DNA of 64,000 nucleotides from Pedobacter sp. MC2016-14 (GCF_020991475.1 NZ_JAJMPA010000002.1:62001-126000), one strand, 5' to 3'; positions 17,419 to 28,081 are shown, numbered from the stretch's first letter. Notes: generated by a model from the letters alone, not told the origin. A program made the numbers and translations.

Positions 17419-18601
17419 TCAACGCTGCTTTTTTATTCCTTTTGCTGGCCAGCAGGCCAATGCTCATGATAAGGCTGGAACCCAGTACAACCATAAATAA
17501 AAATGATGTACCTACCTGAGGGATTTTAAGTGCGTTTGGCAGGTTAAAATAAAGCAGGATACTGATTAGTCCGCGTGGCGCAATAAAGATCTCATTTCCG
17601 CTGTTTTCTTTTCTGAATAATTTAAGATAAGTAAATCTCAATGCAAATATGGTCAATAGAATAATCAGTCCGTTGGCAATTACTATACCATCATTTAGCG
17701 CTTTGATGTTCATTGTAAATCCAAAAATTACAAAAAAGAAGGTCCGGATGATAAATGCACTTTCTGCAGAAAGCTGATGCAGCTGCGAAAGATCATTAGA
17801 CAGATTTTTATAAATAAAAATGCTTCTAAAATAAGCATGCTCTATGGCGTCTGCATTGTTTAAAAATAGGCCAAAAGATAGGATGAGTACTAATGAGGAG
17901 AGGTGATAAGATTGCCCAATTGCATATATCAGGATCAGGATGGAGATGATCAGAAAAAATTTAATATGGTGAGAGAGTTTGCCCATCAGGTACATGAGCA
18001 ATATGCAGGATATTGCGGATAATACGATAATTAATGAGGTACTTAAAGCAAGGCCTGTAAATGAAGATATAGAGAGATGTGGATTTGAGACTGCAAAATT
18101 GAAAAGAATGATGCCGAGGATGTCAGAAAAAGAAGATTCATAAATGATAAATTCCTTTCTTTTTCCGCCCAGCACGGCAGCCGATGGTATTGCTATTGCA
18201 GAGCTGATGACACTGAAAGGGATGGCATTGGTAAAACATATATATAGATCCTGTCCGGTAATTTTATAGATGATAAAGGTAATTACAGAAACTGTAGCAA
18301 TGAGAATAAAAAGTGCGGACAAAAACGCGCCTTTTATCAGTTTATTCTTGTCTCTTTCATATTTGAGTTCCAGGGCACCTTCAAAAACGATCAGGATCAA
18401 GCCGACGGTGCCAAGGGCAGGAAGGATTTTCAAAAAATCAAAGGTATGCAGGTGCAGTTCATCTACCAGTAAGCGAAGGCCAATGCCTAAAATTAACAAC
18501 AGCAGTACTGAGGGGAGCTTGGTTTTACTGGCAACCAGGTCAAACAGGTAAGAGAATATGACCAGACCACTCAGTATAATTAGTGTAGTGTATGTAGTCA
18601 T
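17408..18601 (-). CDS. Monovalent cation:proton antiporter (CPA family)
   Basis: 397 residues with about 12 hydrophobic helices. The N-terminal signature (SKTKLPSVLLLLILGIGLRLL) and the long helix GTVGLILIVFEGALEL match cation:H+ antiporters of the CPA1/CPA2 superfamily. The ion-binding region reads ESSFSDILGIILF, with a single carboxylate (Asp) where electrogenic members carry Asp-Asp, suggesting electroneutral exchange. There is no C-terminal TrkA/RCK domain. It probably exchanges Na+ or K+ for H+ across the inner membrane. It lies 6 bp after the thioesterase gene, so the two are likely co-transcribed. Confidence 0.85.
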   Translation of the reverse strand: MTTYTTLIILSGLVIFSYLFDLVASKTKLPSVLLLLILGIGLRLLVDELHLHTFDFLKILPALGTVGLILIVFEGALELKYERDKNKLIKGAFLSALFILIATVSVITFIIYKITGQDLYICFTNAIPFSVISSAIAIPSAAVLGGKRKEFIIYESSFSDILGIILFNFAVSNPHLSISSFTGLALSTSLIIVLSAISCILLMYLMGKLSHHIKFFLIISILILIYAIGQSYHLSSLVLILSFGLFLNNADAIEHAYFRSIFIYKNLSNDLSQLHQLSAESAFIIRTFFFVIFGFTMNIKALNDGIVIANGLIILLTIFALRFTYLKLFRKENSGNEIFIAPRGLISILLYFNLPNALKIPQVGTSFLFMVVLGSSLIMSIGLLASKRNKKAALTSL

Positions 18602-18607
18602 GTAACA

Positions 18608-19129
18608 TTATTCTTTAAAAAACAGCGCCTTAAGCTCTTTCGCATCATTCGGTAACATTTTTCCTGCCAATACTAAACGGAGTTGTCTGCGCCTTAAAGC
18701 ACCTGCGTATTGTTCTATTTCTTCTTCAGTTTCGGGTACAAGTTCTGGAACCGGGATAGTAAGCCCGTTAGAATCCAGTGCTACAAAGGTGTAATAAGCT
18801 TCGTTAGATCGCATCCTGGTGCCCGAAGGGATATTCTCTGCCCAAACGTCTAATCTAACTTCTACAGAGGTGTTAAACGCACGCGTTACTTTCGCTTCTA
18901 TTGTAATTACATCACCCAGCTTTATAGGATGTTTAAAAGATACATTATCTACAGATGCTGTAACTACAATTCTATTGCAGTGTTTCTGAGCAGATATTGC
19001 AGCGGCTATATCCATCCAGTGTAATAACCTGCCACCCATTAAGTTATTTAAGGTATTGGTATCGTTGGGTAGTACCAGTTCATTCATGATCGTGAATGAT
19101 ACTTGTGGAGATTTCACTTTTATGCTCAT
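18608..19129 (-). CDS. Acyl-CoA thioesterase (hotdog fold)
   Basis: 173 residues with one hotdog domain of the cytosolic acyl-CoA hydrolase (BACH/YciA) type. The key segment NTLNNLMGGRLLHWMDIAAAI contains the conserved Asn/Gly/Asp region of the active site, followed by VDNVSFKHPIKLGDVITIEA and the C-terminal strand SNEAYYTFVALD. It hydrolyses acyl-CoA to free CoA and fatty acid; the preferred chain is not predictable. It is first in a two-gene unit with the antiporter and divergent from the amylase gene. Confidence 0.92.
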   Translation of the reverse strand: MSIKVKSPQVSFTIMNELVLPNDTNTLNNLMGGRLLHWMDIAAAISAQKHCNRIVVTASVDNVSFKHPIKLGDVITIEAKVTRAFNTSVEVRLDVWAENIPSGTRMRSNEAYYTFVALDSNGLTIPVPELVPETEEEIEQYAGALRRRQLRLVLAGKMLPNDAKELKALFFKE

Positions 19130-19176
19130 ATAACCGTAAAAGTAAACAAAAATGAAGGAATTGCGTTATATAGCCT

Positions 19177-20667
19177 ATGATCAATCAAACTCTGCTTCAG
19201 TTTTTCCACTGGTATTATAACGACGAAGAAAAATTATGGAAAAAGGCAGCTAAAGAGGCTGCACACTTAAAAGAAATTGGTATTACGGGCGTTTGGTTGC
19301 CTCCTGCATATAAATCTACTGAGGGAGATAACAGTACCGGATACGATTGTTACGATTTATATGACCTGGGCGAGTTTGATCAAAAAGGAACTGTGCCTAC
19401 AAAATATGGGACTAAAGATGATTACGTCAATGCCATAAAGGTACTTCAGGAAAATGAAGTAGCTGTATTGGCAGATGTGGTATTTAATCACAAAGCAGGA
19501 GGGGATGAACTGGAGGAAGTGCATGTAAAACGTGTAAATCCGGATAATCGTCTTGAATATACCTCAGATGAATTTACCATAAAAGCCTGGACTAAATTTA
19601 CCTTTCCTGGAAGGAATGGTAAGTATTCTACTTTTATATGGGACAAGAGTTGTTTTAGCGGCATTGACTGGGCAGAGGATTTGCAGGAGACAGCGGTGTT
19701 TTCTATTCAAAATGAATATGGAGAGGGTTTTGAAGAAGTTCCCTCACAGGAAATGGGTAACTATGATTACCTGATGTTTAATGACATAGAATTTAGAAAT
19801 GAGGCCGTACGTGAGGAACTGAAGAGATGGGGGGAGTGGTATTTTGAAACCTGCGGAATGGCGGGCTTTAGGATGGACGCCGTAAAGCATATTGATCCTG
19901 CATTTCTAAATGAATGGATAGACCATATGCGTGGTCATTTCGATAAGGATTTCTTTGTGATCGGTGAAAATTGGGAATTGAATGACATTGAAAATTTAAG
20001 GCGTTATGTAGACCAGACCGAAGGCCGGATGCAGCTGTTTGATTCGATGTTACATCACAATTTCTATCAGGCTGCCTTACAAGGATCTGATTATGATCTG
20101 AGTAAAATTCTTGAAAATACGCTGATTGAATCTCATCCTCATTTAGCCATTACCTTTGTAGATAATCACGACTCACAACCTTTGCAATCCCTTGAGGCAT
20201 ATGTTGACTTTTGGTTCAGGCCCCTGGCTTATGCGTTAATCCTTTTTCGCGAACAAGGCATTCCTTGTCTATTTTATTCCGATTTATACGGGGCTAAATA
20301 TGTAGATACAACTGCAGATGGCAATCCGGTTGATGTAGAATTGGTATATCTTGATAAACTGGAGTTAATGAGTACCATCAGGAGAGATCTCGCATATGGA
20401 ATTCAAACCGATTATCTTGATCATCCAAATTGTATTGGCTGGACAAGAACCGGGGATGAAGAACATCAGGATTCTGGCTTAGCAGTAGTAATGAGTAACG
20501 GAGAAGCCGGGAATAAAAATATGGAAGTGGGTAAAGGACATGCCGGAAAAGTTTTTGTGGATGTGGTTGGCGGTCACGAATCAGAGATCACCATAGATGA
20601 AGAAGGGCGCGCAGAATTTTATTGCAATCCCGGAAGTGTATCTGTATGGATTAGAAAAAAAGACTAA
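19177..20667 (+). CDS. Cytoplasmic alpha-amylase (GH13)
   Basis: 496 residues without a signal peptide, so it acts inside the cell on alpha-1,4-glucans such as glycogen or imported maltodextrins. The (beta/alpha)8 barrel carries all GH13 conserved regions: DVVFNHKAG, GFRMDAVKH with nucleophile Asp234, IGENW with acid/base Glu264, and FVDNHD with Asp332. The sequence is closest to the subfamily of Bacillus liquefying amylases and E. coli AmyA (GH13_5). The expected C-terminal beta domain follows. It overlaps the convergent T9SS plug gene by 4 bp. No SusC/D partner is nearby. Confidence 0.92.
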   Translation: MINQTLLQFFHWYYNDEEKLWKKAAKEAAHLKEIGITGVWLPPAYKSTEGDNSTGYDCYDLYDLGEFDQKGTVPTKYGTKDDYVNAIKVLQENEVAVLADVVFNHKAGGDELEEVHVKRVNPDNRLEYTSDEFTIKAWTKFTFPGRNGKYSTFIWDKSCFSGIDWAEDLQETAVFSIQNEYGEGFEEVPSQEMGNYDYLMFNDIEFRNEAVREELKRWGEWYFETCGMAGFRMDAVKHIDPAFLNEWIDHMRGHFDKDFFVIGENWELNDIENLRRYVDQTEGRMQLFDSMLHHNFYQAALQGSDYDLSKILENTLIESHPHLAITFVDNHDSQPLQSLEAYVDFWFRPLAYALILFREQGIPCLFYSDLYGAKYVDTTADGNPVDVELVYLDKLELMSTIRRDLAYGIQTDYLDHPNCIGWTRTGDEEHQDSGLAVVMSNGEAGNKNMEVGKGHAGKVFVDVVGGHESEITIDEEGRAEFYCNPGSVSVWIRKKD

Positions 20668-21938
20668 TTGCGAACTAAGGTGCCTATATTGGTATAGCCA
20701 ATTAGCTCATCCCATCGGCTACCAGGTTTACGGAAATAAACGAAAATCTGGTAGGCGTTTTCAGTTTCAAAAAAGGAACCTTCCAGTGCGGTATCGTCAA
20801 TTTTTCCTGTTTTATTGTCTCTCCAAACGTATTTGTAATCATATACACCTTGTTTTAACAATAAGTTTCCGTAAAATCGCTTTTTAGAAGGTTGCCAATT
20901 TAATTTATTGCTTTCGGTTAAGTTATAATTGTTAAACCGGCCAACAACATATACATCCCCATCTGCTCCTGGTGCGTTAGCACCCAATGTAAACAGCACA
21001 TGGGCATAATCGCTTTCTGTATCGTTATCCCTGCCGTCCTGATTACGGATAAAAAAGTTTCCATTCTCATCAAATTGGCTGGTGTATTTTCCTGAGTTTC
21101 CGCTAATGTCATTAAACAGGATTACGTTTACAGTACTGTCCATGATAATATTCTGAACATTTTGAGCCTTGTAACGAAAGCTACGCGTGTCAAACTTTCT
21201 AAACTGATTTCCGGCACGAAAATCATTTGTGTTTAAATCATTGTACACTAAAGTGCCTGGCTTAATAAAAGATGGTCTGGTGTTGGTAATGGCTGTCTGC
21301 GGAATGCCGTTTTGCATCACAATAGCCTTAATATCAGTGTATGGGTTTTGTATAGGGTTGGGATGGAAAATAGAAAAATTAATTTTCTGATTCAGATTTC
21401 TATCCGGTACCTGATTGCTGGGGACAACTTCTGCGCCAATGGTAACGGTATTTTCAACCACATAAAAACGCTGAGATACTACAGGTTTTTTTAGGTTGCC
21501 GTCCAGGTAAACCTTTAATAAGTAGTTGCCCGAGATCTTAATCTTAAGCTGATCGTTAGGCAAGCTAAGTGCATAGTGGGTATATTTTTGAAGTGTATTA
21601 GAAGAGTATTGGTAATCCACAATACGATCGTCTGTCATACCCTCTAAATAATCAAGAGGGGATAAACGAGATGACTTCCAGTCGGAAGTACAATGCTCCA
21701 CTGTGTACCAATAATTTTTGCTGCCACCATTCAAATCATCAAAAGAAAACTTAATCTGTTCGGCAGATTTTAAAGTGATGACGGGCATGGATTGCTCTTT
21801 TTGTGAATTATAACACTGTACAGTTTGTATTTGAGCAAGATAAATTTGGTTATCATACACAAAACCCTGTTGTGCAGTAGCTTTGTTAAAAGCCAGGCTA
21901 AGTAAAGTCAACAAAAAAAGCAATCCTGCCGTTTTCAT
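20664..21938 (-). CDS. Type IX secretion system plug protein (DUF5103)
   Basis: 424 residues. A signal peptide (MKTAGLLFLLTLLSLAFNKATAQ) precedes a beta-rich protein that matches DUF5103, the periplasmic plug that closes the SprA translocon of the type IX secretion system. Characteristic segments are NQIYLAQIQTVQCYN, WYTVEHCTSDWKSSRLSPLDYLEG and a C-terminal carbohydrate-binding-like repeat (GDVYVVGRFNNYNL, GVYDYKYVWRD). It lies 2 bp after the ABC-F gene on the same strand. Its presence implies the organism has a T9SS encoded elsewhere. Confidence 0.88.
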   Translation of the reverse strand: MKTAGLLFLLTLLSLAFNKATAQQGFVYDNQIYLAQIQTVQCYNSQKEQSMPVITLKSAEQIKFSFDDLNGGSKNYWYTVEHCTSDWKSSRLSPLDYLEGMTDDRIVDYQYSSNTLQKYTHYALSLPNDQLKIKISGNYLLKVYLDGNLKKPVVSQRFYVVENTVTIGAEVVPSNQVPDRNLNQKINFSIFHPNPIQNPYTDIKAIVMQNGIPQTAITNTRPSFIKPGTLVYNDLNTNDFRAGNQFRKFDTRSFRYKAQNVQNIIMDSTVNVILFNDISGNSGKYTSQFDENGNFFIRNQDGRDNDTESDYAHVLFTLGANAPGADGDVYVVGRFNNYNLTESNKLNWQPSKKRFYGNLLLKQGVYDYKYVWRDNKTGKIDDTALEGSFFETENAYQIFVYFRKPGSRWDELIGYTNIGTLVRN

Positions 21939-21940
21939 AG

Positions 21941-23860
21941 TTATTTTCCCTCTAATTCCATAATTTCAGAAGCCAGATCTTCCCAAATGCGTTGCGTGGC
22001 ATCCAGAAGGTTCTTTACCGATTGGTACTTTTTGTTCACTTCTGTCAGCTTGCTTTGGTCACTAAAAACAATTGCAAGTTCGGCTTCTACTGCTTTAACA
22101 TGGTTTTCAAGATCTGCAATTTCTTTTTCTGTTTTTTGCAATTGGTCGTTTAATTTCTTCAACTGCTGCTGACTATTTGCAGTGGCCGGTTTCTCTGCTG
22201 CGGGTTTAGGCTTTTCATCTTTACTTTTATCAGCCTTAACCGGTATGCTGGTAGGCGCAGCAGCAATTCTTTTGCTGTTCCATTCTTCATACTCGGCGTA
22301 AGTACCCGGATATTCTTTAATATCCTTGTCTTCAATAAACCAGATTTTGTTGGCTACATTGTCTAAAAAGTACCTATCGTGAGATACAGCAATAAAAGTA
22401 CCTTCATACTGTGTAAGTGCCTGGATCAATATATTTACAGACTGTATGTCAAGGTGGTTGGTAGGTTCATCTAGGATCAGGAAGTTAGAGTCTGTTGTAA
22501 GTGATTTTGCCAAAGCAACCCTGGACTTTTCACCTCCTGAGAGCACCCTGATTTTTTTAAATACATCATCGCCGGTAAAAAGAAAACAACCTAAAATCCC
22601 TCTCAGTTCAGTGTCTGAATGTTTAGGTGCAAATGCCTGCAGTTCTTCCAGGATGGTGTTTTCCAGGTGAAGGGATTCCAGCTGATGCTGTGCAAAAAAG
22701 GTAGTTGTTACATTATGGCCGGTTTCGCAAATGCCGTCAAAGCCTTCCGCACCGGCTATAATCCGCAATAAGGTGGATTTACCCTTACCATTGGCGCCAA
22801 TTAAGGCAATTTTATCCCCCTTTTCTATCAAACCATCTGCATTTTCCAGAATATGGATATTAGGATAGCTTTTATTGGCGTTCTCAATTTTAATAACGTG
22901 ACGCCCTGAGGGTTTAGAAAACTTAAATTTAAAGTTAACAGTAGGATTGTCATCATCAACATCTTCTACACGTTCCAGTTTATCCAGTGCTTTCATTCTG
23001 GACTGTGCCATTTTAGCTTTAGAAGCTTTAGCTTTGAAACGTTCAATTAAACGCTCTTCTTGTTTAATTTTAGCCTGCTGATTTTTAAATTCACCTTTTT
23101 GAATTTCTCCTCTCAGAGATTTTTCTTCCAGGTAAAATGTATAGTTACCAGAGTAAGGGGTCAGTTTTCCTTTACGGGACTCAACAATTTTGTTTACCAC
23201 CTTATCCAGGAAGTATCTATCGTGAGATACAATGACGATGGCACCTTCAAAACTCATTAAATAAGTCTCCAGCCATTTAATGGAAGGTAAGTCCATGTGG
23301 TTGGTCGGCTCATCCAGTAGTAGGATATCGGGAGTTTGTAAAAGGATTTTAGCCAGCATTACCCGCATTCTCCAGCCTCCGGAAAAGGTATTCAAAGGAC
23401 GGTGCTGATCTTGGGTACTAAAACCTAAACCCGCAAGAATTTCATTTGCACGGTACTCAATACTGTAGCCGTCTAATGCTTCAAATTCCTGCTGTTTATC
23501 ACTCAATTTATATAAAACCTCTTCGCTATAATCGGTTTCAATTTTTTTAAGAAGAATTTCAATTTCATCATGCAGTTGGTTTTGGCGCTCAAAAGCCTCC
23601 ATTGCAACGTGTAAAATGCTATGATGTGAGTCGTAAGAAAGTAAATCCTGGTTCAGGTAACCAATCTTTAAATCCTTTGACATAGATATAGAACCCGAAG
23701 AGGGACTATACTCGCCAACAATTATTTTTAATAGTGTAGATTTACCTGTTCCGTTGGCGCCAATTAGCCCAACTCTATCGCCTGGCTTAATGTGCCAGTC
23801 TGCCTCATCATATAATGCCCTGGAACCAATCAGGAAAGTTAAGTCGTTTATTGAAATCAT
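21941..23860 (-). CDS. ABC-F family ATPase
   Basis: 639 residues with two ABC domains and no membrane segment, so a ribosome-associated translation factor rather than a transporter. Walker A motifs are GANGTGKST (34-41) and GANGKGKST; signature motifs are FSGGWRMR and LSGGEKSR; both Walker B sites read LLLDEPTNH/LILDEPTNH. The linker between the domains is basic and helical, as expected, and the C-terminus ends in a coiled coil (residues about 550-639). The length and coiled-coil tail fit the Uup/YdiF group. Specific function on the ribosome is not predictable. Confidence 0.93.
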   Translation of the reverse strand: MISINDLTFLIGSRALYDEADWHIKPGDRVGLIGANGTGKSTLLKIIVGEYSPSSGSISMSKDLKIGYLNQDLLSYDSHHSILHVAMEAFERQNQLHDEIEILLKKIETDYSEEVLYKLSDKQQEFEALDGYSIEYRANEILAGLGFSTQDQHRPLNTFSGGWRMRVMLAKILLQTPDILLLDEPTNHMDLPSIKWLETYLMSFEGAIVIVSHDRYFLDKVVNKIVESRKGKLTPYSGNYTFYLEEKSLRGEIQKGEFKNQQAKIKQEERLIERFKAKASKAKMAQSRMKALDKLERVEDVDDDNPTVNFKFKFSKPSGRHVIKIENANKSYPNIHILENADGLIEKGDKIALIGANGKGKSTLLRIIAGAEGFDGICETGHNVTTTFFAQHQLESLHLENTILEELQAFAPKHSDTELRGILGCFLFTGDDVFKKIRVLSGGEKSRVALAKSLTTDSNFLILDEPTNHLDIQSVNILIQALTQYEGTFIAVSHDRYFLDNVANKIWFIEDKDIKEYPGTYAEYEEWNSKRIAAAPTSIPVKADKSKDEKPKPAAEKPATANSQQQLKKLNDQLQKTEKEIADLENHVKAVEAELAIVFSDQSKLTEVNKKYQSVKNLLDATQRIWEDLASEIMELEGK

Positions 23861-23881
23861 GTTGCTGCAAAAATACGGTTT

Positions 23882-26800
23882 TTAAGGCGCAGTTTCTTCC
23901 AGTTTTCCTTCTTTATTTCGCTTTAGCTTTACAATAGGTTTTTCCTGAGTGCCTGTAATGCTCAATGGAATACCCAATATACCAAAAGGAGGCAGGCCCA
24001 GTCTGCCTTTAAGGTTTAGCTTGCCAGTTAAACTCACCTGGCCTTCAAAGCGGGGCCTGAAACCTGCAATACGAAGTTTGGTCTGCTCGATAGTCAGGAT
24101 GTTATTTTTTAAGGTCGATTTAATTTGTACATCAGAAAGATCAGGGTTATTTAAGCTGTCCCGTTTGGTTGCCTTGCTTAGGGCATTCATCATTTTAAAG
24201 CCCATTAAGCTCACTTTTTTTAATGAAAGTACACCGCCCCCTTTTAACGACGGTAGTACTGGCGACATTTCTCCATCCAGTTTTCCCGCCATCTGGTAGT
24301 CCAGGCCAACTATGCCTTTTACTTTTGACGCAGAGGTGGCCATTTCCCTAAATAAAGGAACTTCTTTATAGGCACGTGCAATGTCAAACTCCTTTGCCAA
24401 AACTTTAAAATCAAAGTCTGCTTTTTGCGGATTAATGCTCTGGTAGCTGGCGTCCATAGCTACTTTTGCCCCGGCAAGATTAAAACTCGTTTTTTTGAGC
24501 GAAAGTATGCCCTTATTGACCACCATTGATCCTTGTCCATTTCTGATGTCCAGACCATTGTATAAAATATGAGCTGCATTAGCGTGCAGCGTTACATTGA
24601 GGTTGTCTGGTATTAAAATTACGCCGCTGTTGCTCGTTGTCGCGGTTGAATTGTCTTGATCTGTAGCAGCATACACCATAAATTCATCAGCCGCAATTTT
24701 ATCACTTTCCAATTTAAATGTCCCGGTAAGTTTAGCTTTATCATTGAGTGCATAGTTAATCACATTACGTAAAGCACCATTCAATTTAAAATCAGAAGAT
24801 CCATATGTAGCCTTAAACTCCTCAAAATTCATTTTGTCCTGAACAAAAGAGAATATACCATTCTTAATCAGAAAAGATTTAGGGAAGAGGTCTGACTGCA
24901 GGTTAAGATTTTGGATGCTCATTTTTCCGCTATTATTCAGCTTGCTGTAACGCTGTTTCAAAACATCACTTTGCAGCCCTTTAAAATCAACATCAGCCAT
25001 AATCAGGCCGTTTACCTGGTAGCCTTTTACGGCAAAAAACTTGTACATTTTTCCTACATCAATGGTGCCTTTTGAGCTTACATGATAGGCAATGTTTTCA
25101 AAATTGTTTACATCTGCTTTTAGTAAAAATGATTGCCCGGCCATAGTAAAGGATATGGGTTTAATGTTTAATCCGGTGTTTTTCAATGTGGCGTCCCGGT
25201 TTACGAGATGAGCGTCAATCTGGATGTGTTCCAGCGCTTCATTAAAATAAGGTGTTTTAATTCTCCCTTCGCTAAGTTTTACCGTTGCCTGGGTAACAGG
25301 AAATAACTTTTTAGTTTTATCATATGGCCCCTTACTCTGTATAGCTAAGTTCATGATGCCGCTTAATTCCAGTCCCTTTATAGGATAAATGTTTTTTACA
25401 TCTGCAAAATTTAGGGCTGCTTTCAATTGCACGTCAAGCGGTGTGTGATTACTAGTGTGGAGGACCAGGTGCCCCTTAAGGAAATTTCGCATCGAAACAA
25501 TGTCAATGTCTCGCATTATTAGACTGGTGTTTTTGTAGTTCCCGTCAGTGTTTGAACCCTTGATCGCAAAATTAATCTTGTCTACAGCTGCCGGCAGTGC
25601 GGCAAATTTGAAATAGCCATTTTTTAAGGTAGAGGATAGCGAGAAGACAGGTATCGTTGCAATTACCGTGTCTACCTTTCTCAAACCGCTTTTTACAACG
25701 TTTTTACTGTACTTTCCGTTTGCAGAAAGATGAAGTAGAAAACGGCCTTTCAGCTGCAGGCTGTCCATATTAACTACTTTCGCCCATTTTTCAAGGTCAA
25801 TATCGGCCCGCGTATTGGTATAAATTTCAGGTTCTTTTAATCCCTTAATTTTGGTTACAGAAGCCACAAAATCTTTACCGATATTAAAGTAAAGGCTATC
25901 CATATTAAAATATAAACTATCTGGATTTAAACCCGGCAATTTGGTTTGCAGGTTCAAAAACAGATTACTGATGGGTTCAGGAGCATTTGGATTTGAAATA
26001 GAGCCATCTCTTACTTTCATGTTAAAGGTAAGATTGGGCATGGTATTGGTTTTAGCAATGTACTGGCCTTTCAATGCAGCATTAATTTCGGCGTAGCCTT
26101 TAATTTTAGTCTTCTTTAAACGGTCGGCAATTTCTGCGGGTAAAGCTGTAAATATGTTTTGCAGGTCAGTTTCTTTAGCGTCGGTTTTAAAATCCATGTC
26201 ATAACCATCTTTGATGAAAGAAAAGCGACCTACAAAGCGAATGGGCAATGAATTAATGACTAAATTATTGTCGTCAAAAACCAAATCAAGTGAATTTGTA
26301 TTCACTTTTGTAATCAGTTTTGCATCTAGTTTTTTATTTAACAGATAAGGCGTATTTGCATAATAAAGGTCCATAGCTCCAATAGAGAGCTTACTTTTAA
26401 GGTCAAAAATGGCCTTGCTAAAATCACCTTTACCGGTATAATTTAGGTTTTTACTCCGCAGCAGCATCGGCATGGACTTGTCATTGTAAGTTAGGTTGCT
26501 ATGCTGTATAAAAATCCCCTCAATTTTTATTGCGGTATTTGAAGTATCATTGCTAGTTGCGGTTGGTGCTTTGCTTTCATACACATTGTAATTTGCACGT
26601 CCCTGTTCATCTACCAGGACATTAATATTGGCCTCGTCCAGGTAAAATTCATCTACCTTAACCTGATTGCCTAATAACGACAGCAGGTTAATACCCAAAG
26701 AAAGTTTTTTAGTTGAAATTAAGGTGTCTTTTTCAAATGGTGCAGCACCCTTAAGTACAAAACTATCCAGGTTTAACGTTAGCGAAGGGAAGTGGCTAAA

Positions 26801-26965
26801 GAAAGATAAGCTTACATTTTTAAACTTTACTTCCCCCTTAATATTTTTGTTGATGACTTGTGTAATTTGATAGGATATTGTAGAAGGGATAAGATATGGG
26901 ATAATAAAAAGAAACGCAAATATGGCAATGATGCTTATAAGCAGTATTTTGACGAATTTTTTCAA
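23882..26965 (-). CDS. AsmA-like inner-membrane-anchored envelope protein
   Basis: 1027 residues. One N-terminal membrane helix (ILLISIIAIFAFLFIIPYLI) anchors a long periplasmic beta-rich protein. The N-terminal segment (KNVSLSFFSHFPSLTLNLDSFVLKG) and the C-terminal block (SLKKVSLMGFKMMNALSKATK, GRLGLPPFGILGIPLSITGT) are typical of the AsmA superfamily, whose members bridge the periplasm and are thought to move phospholipids to the outer membrane. It is the first gene of a minus-strand set with ABC-F and the T9SS plug, 21 bp before ABC-F. Confidence 0.88.
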   Translation of the reverse strand: MKKFVKILLISIIAIFAFLFIIPYLIPSTISYQITQVINKNIKGEVKFKNVSLSFFSHFPSLTLNLDSFVLKGAAPFEKDTLISTKKLSLGINLLSLLGNQVKVDEFYLDEANINVLVDEQGRANYNVYESKAPTATSNDTSNTAIKIEGIFIQHSNLTYNDKSMPMLLRSKNLNYTGKGDFSKAIFDLKSKLSIGAMDLYYANTPYLLNKKLDAKLITKVNTNSLDLVFDDNNLVINSLPIRFVGRFSFIKDGYDMDFKTDAKETDLQNIFTALPAEIADRLKKTKIKGYAEINAALKGQYIAKTNTMPNLTFNMKVRDGSISNPNAPEPISNLFLNLQTKLPGLNPDSLYFNMDSLYFNIGKDFVASVTKIKGLKEPEIYTNTRADIDLEKWAKVVNMDSLQLKGRFLLHLSANGKYSKNVVKSGLRKVDTVIATIPVFSLSSTLKNGYFKFAALPAAVDKINFAIKGSNTDGNYKNTSLIMRDIDIVSMRNFLKGHLVLHTSNHTPLDVQLKAALNFADVKNIYPIKGLELSGIMNLAIQSKGPYDKTKKLFPVTQATVKLSEGRIKTPYFNEALEHIQIDAHLVNRDATLKNTGLNIKPISFTMAGQSFLLKADVNNFENIAYHVSSKGTIDVGKMYKFFAVKGYQVNGLIMADVDFKGLQSDVLKQRYSKLNNSGKMSIQNLNLQSDLFPKSFLIKNGIFSFVQDKMNFEEFKATYGSSDFKLNGALRNVINYALNDKAKLTGTFKLESDKIAADEFMVYAATDQDNSTATTSNSGVILIPDNLNVTLHANAAHILYNGLDIRNGQGSMVVNKGILSLKKTSFNLAGAKVAMDASYQSINPQKADFDFKVLAKEFDIARAYKEVPLFREMATSASKVKGIVGLDYQMAGKLDGEMSPVLPSLKGGGVLSLKKVSLMGFKMMNALSKATKRDSLNNPDLSDVQIKSTLKNNILTIEQTKLRIAGFRPRFEGQVSLTGKLNLKGRLGLPPFGILGIPLSITGTQEKPIVKLKRNKEGKLEETAP

Positions 26966-26995
26966 GATGCTAATGACTTATTAGATGTTTAAACA

Positions 26996-27024
26996 CAAAT
27001 ATAGATTTTTAAATGATGATCAAA
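26996..27024 (-). promoter_or_regulatory. Promoter of the AsmA-like gene
   Basis: On the minus strand, TTTG (27024-27021), a 17-nt spacer and TATATTTG (27003-26996), matching TAnnTTTG. The start codon is 30 nt downstream. Confidence 0.5.
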
Positions 27025-27052
27025 ATAATAAAATCGTTCCTATCTTCGCTGT

Positions 27053-28081
27053 ATGTACCGTTTAATGAAACCCCTGTTCTTCCAGGCTGATCCTGAGAAA
27101 GTCCATCATTTTGTTGTTAAAAACCTCAAGTGGTTTAACGATCATTTTCCGCTGGGTAAAGCAATTCTTCGCAGTAGTTTTGATATTAATGTTAAAGGAC
27201 TGGAGCGTGAGGTTTTTGGGATTAAATTTAGAAATCCAGTAGGACTTGCTGCCGGCTTTGACAAAAATGGAGAATATATTGAAGCCCTAAGTAATCTGGG
27301 CTTCGGTTTTATAGAAGTAGGTACGGTAACTCCATTGCCGCAACCGGGAAATGACTTGCCTAGAATGTTTAGGCTTCCTGCAGATGCTGCCTTAATTAAC
27401 AGGATGGGATTTAACAATAAAGGTGTAGATACGCTGGCAGAACGCCTGCGTCTCTTAAAGCAAAAGGCTCCTGAAATTGTGGTGGGTGGAAACATAGGTA
27501 AGAATAAGAATACACCGAATGAAGAAGCTGTAAACGATTATATCAAATGTTTTGACCGCCTGCATGAGGTTGTAGACTATTTTGTAGTCAATGTAAGTTC
27601 GCCAAATACACCTGGACTACGTGAACTTCAGGAAAAAGAACCCTTAAAACAACTTTTAAATAAATTACAAGAACGTAACTTGCTCAATACGGTTCAGCGC
27701 CCTATTTTACTTAAAATAGCGCCGGATTTGACGAATGAACAACTGGATGATATTATAGCGATTGTAAAAGAAACAGGCATTGCCGGTGTTATCGCTACCA
27801 ATACAACTATAGATAGAACTGGCTTATACAGTACAGGGCCGCAAGTTAAAGAAGCAGGCGGCTTAAGCGGTAAACCTTTAACAAAAAGATCAACAGAAGT
27901 GATCCGTTATCTTGCTGAAAAATCTGGCAGGGCCTTTCCAATTATTGGGGTAGGGGGCATTCATTCTCCTGAAGATGCCAAAGAAAAAATAGCAGCCGGG
28001 GCAGCTTTGGTTCAGCTATATACAGGTTTTATTTATGAAGGGCCTGGAATTGTAAAAAGGATTTGTAAAGCTTTGCTATAA
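27053..28081 (+). CDS. pyrD: Dihydroorotate dehydrogenase (quinone), class 2
   Basis: Oxidises dihydroorotate to orotate in pyrimidine synthesis, passing electrons to membrane quinone. 342 residues. The N-terminal amphipathic extension ([25 protein letters not shown]) is the class 2 membrane-association segment. FMN and substrate motifs are [22 protein letters not shown], the [11 protein letters not shown] segment containing the catalytic serine of class 2 enzymes, and [12 protein letters not shown]. It is divergent from the AsmA-like gene and abuts the convergent META gene. Confidence 0.97.
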   Translation: MYRLMKPLFFQADPEKVHHFVVKNLKWFNDHFPLGKAILRSSFDINVKGLEREVFGIKFRNPVGLAAGFDKNGEYIEALSNLGFGFIEVGTVTPLPQPGNDLPRMFRLPADAALINRMGFNNKGVDTLAERLRLLKQKAPEIVVGGNIGKNKNTPNEEAVNDYIKCFDRLHEVVDYFVVNVSSPNTPGLRELQEKEPLKQLLNKLQERNLLNTVQRPILLKIAPDLTNEQLDDIIAIVKETGIAGVIATNTTIDRTGLYSTGPQVKEAGGLSGKPLTKRSTEVIRYLAEKSGRAFPIIGVGGIHSPEDAKEKIAAGAALVQLYTGFIYEGPGIVKRICKALL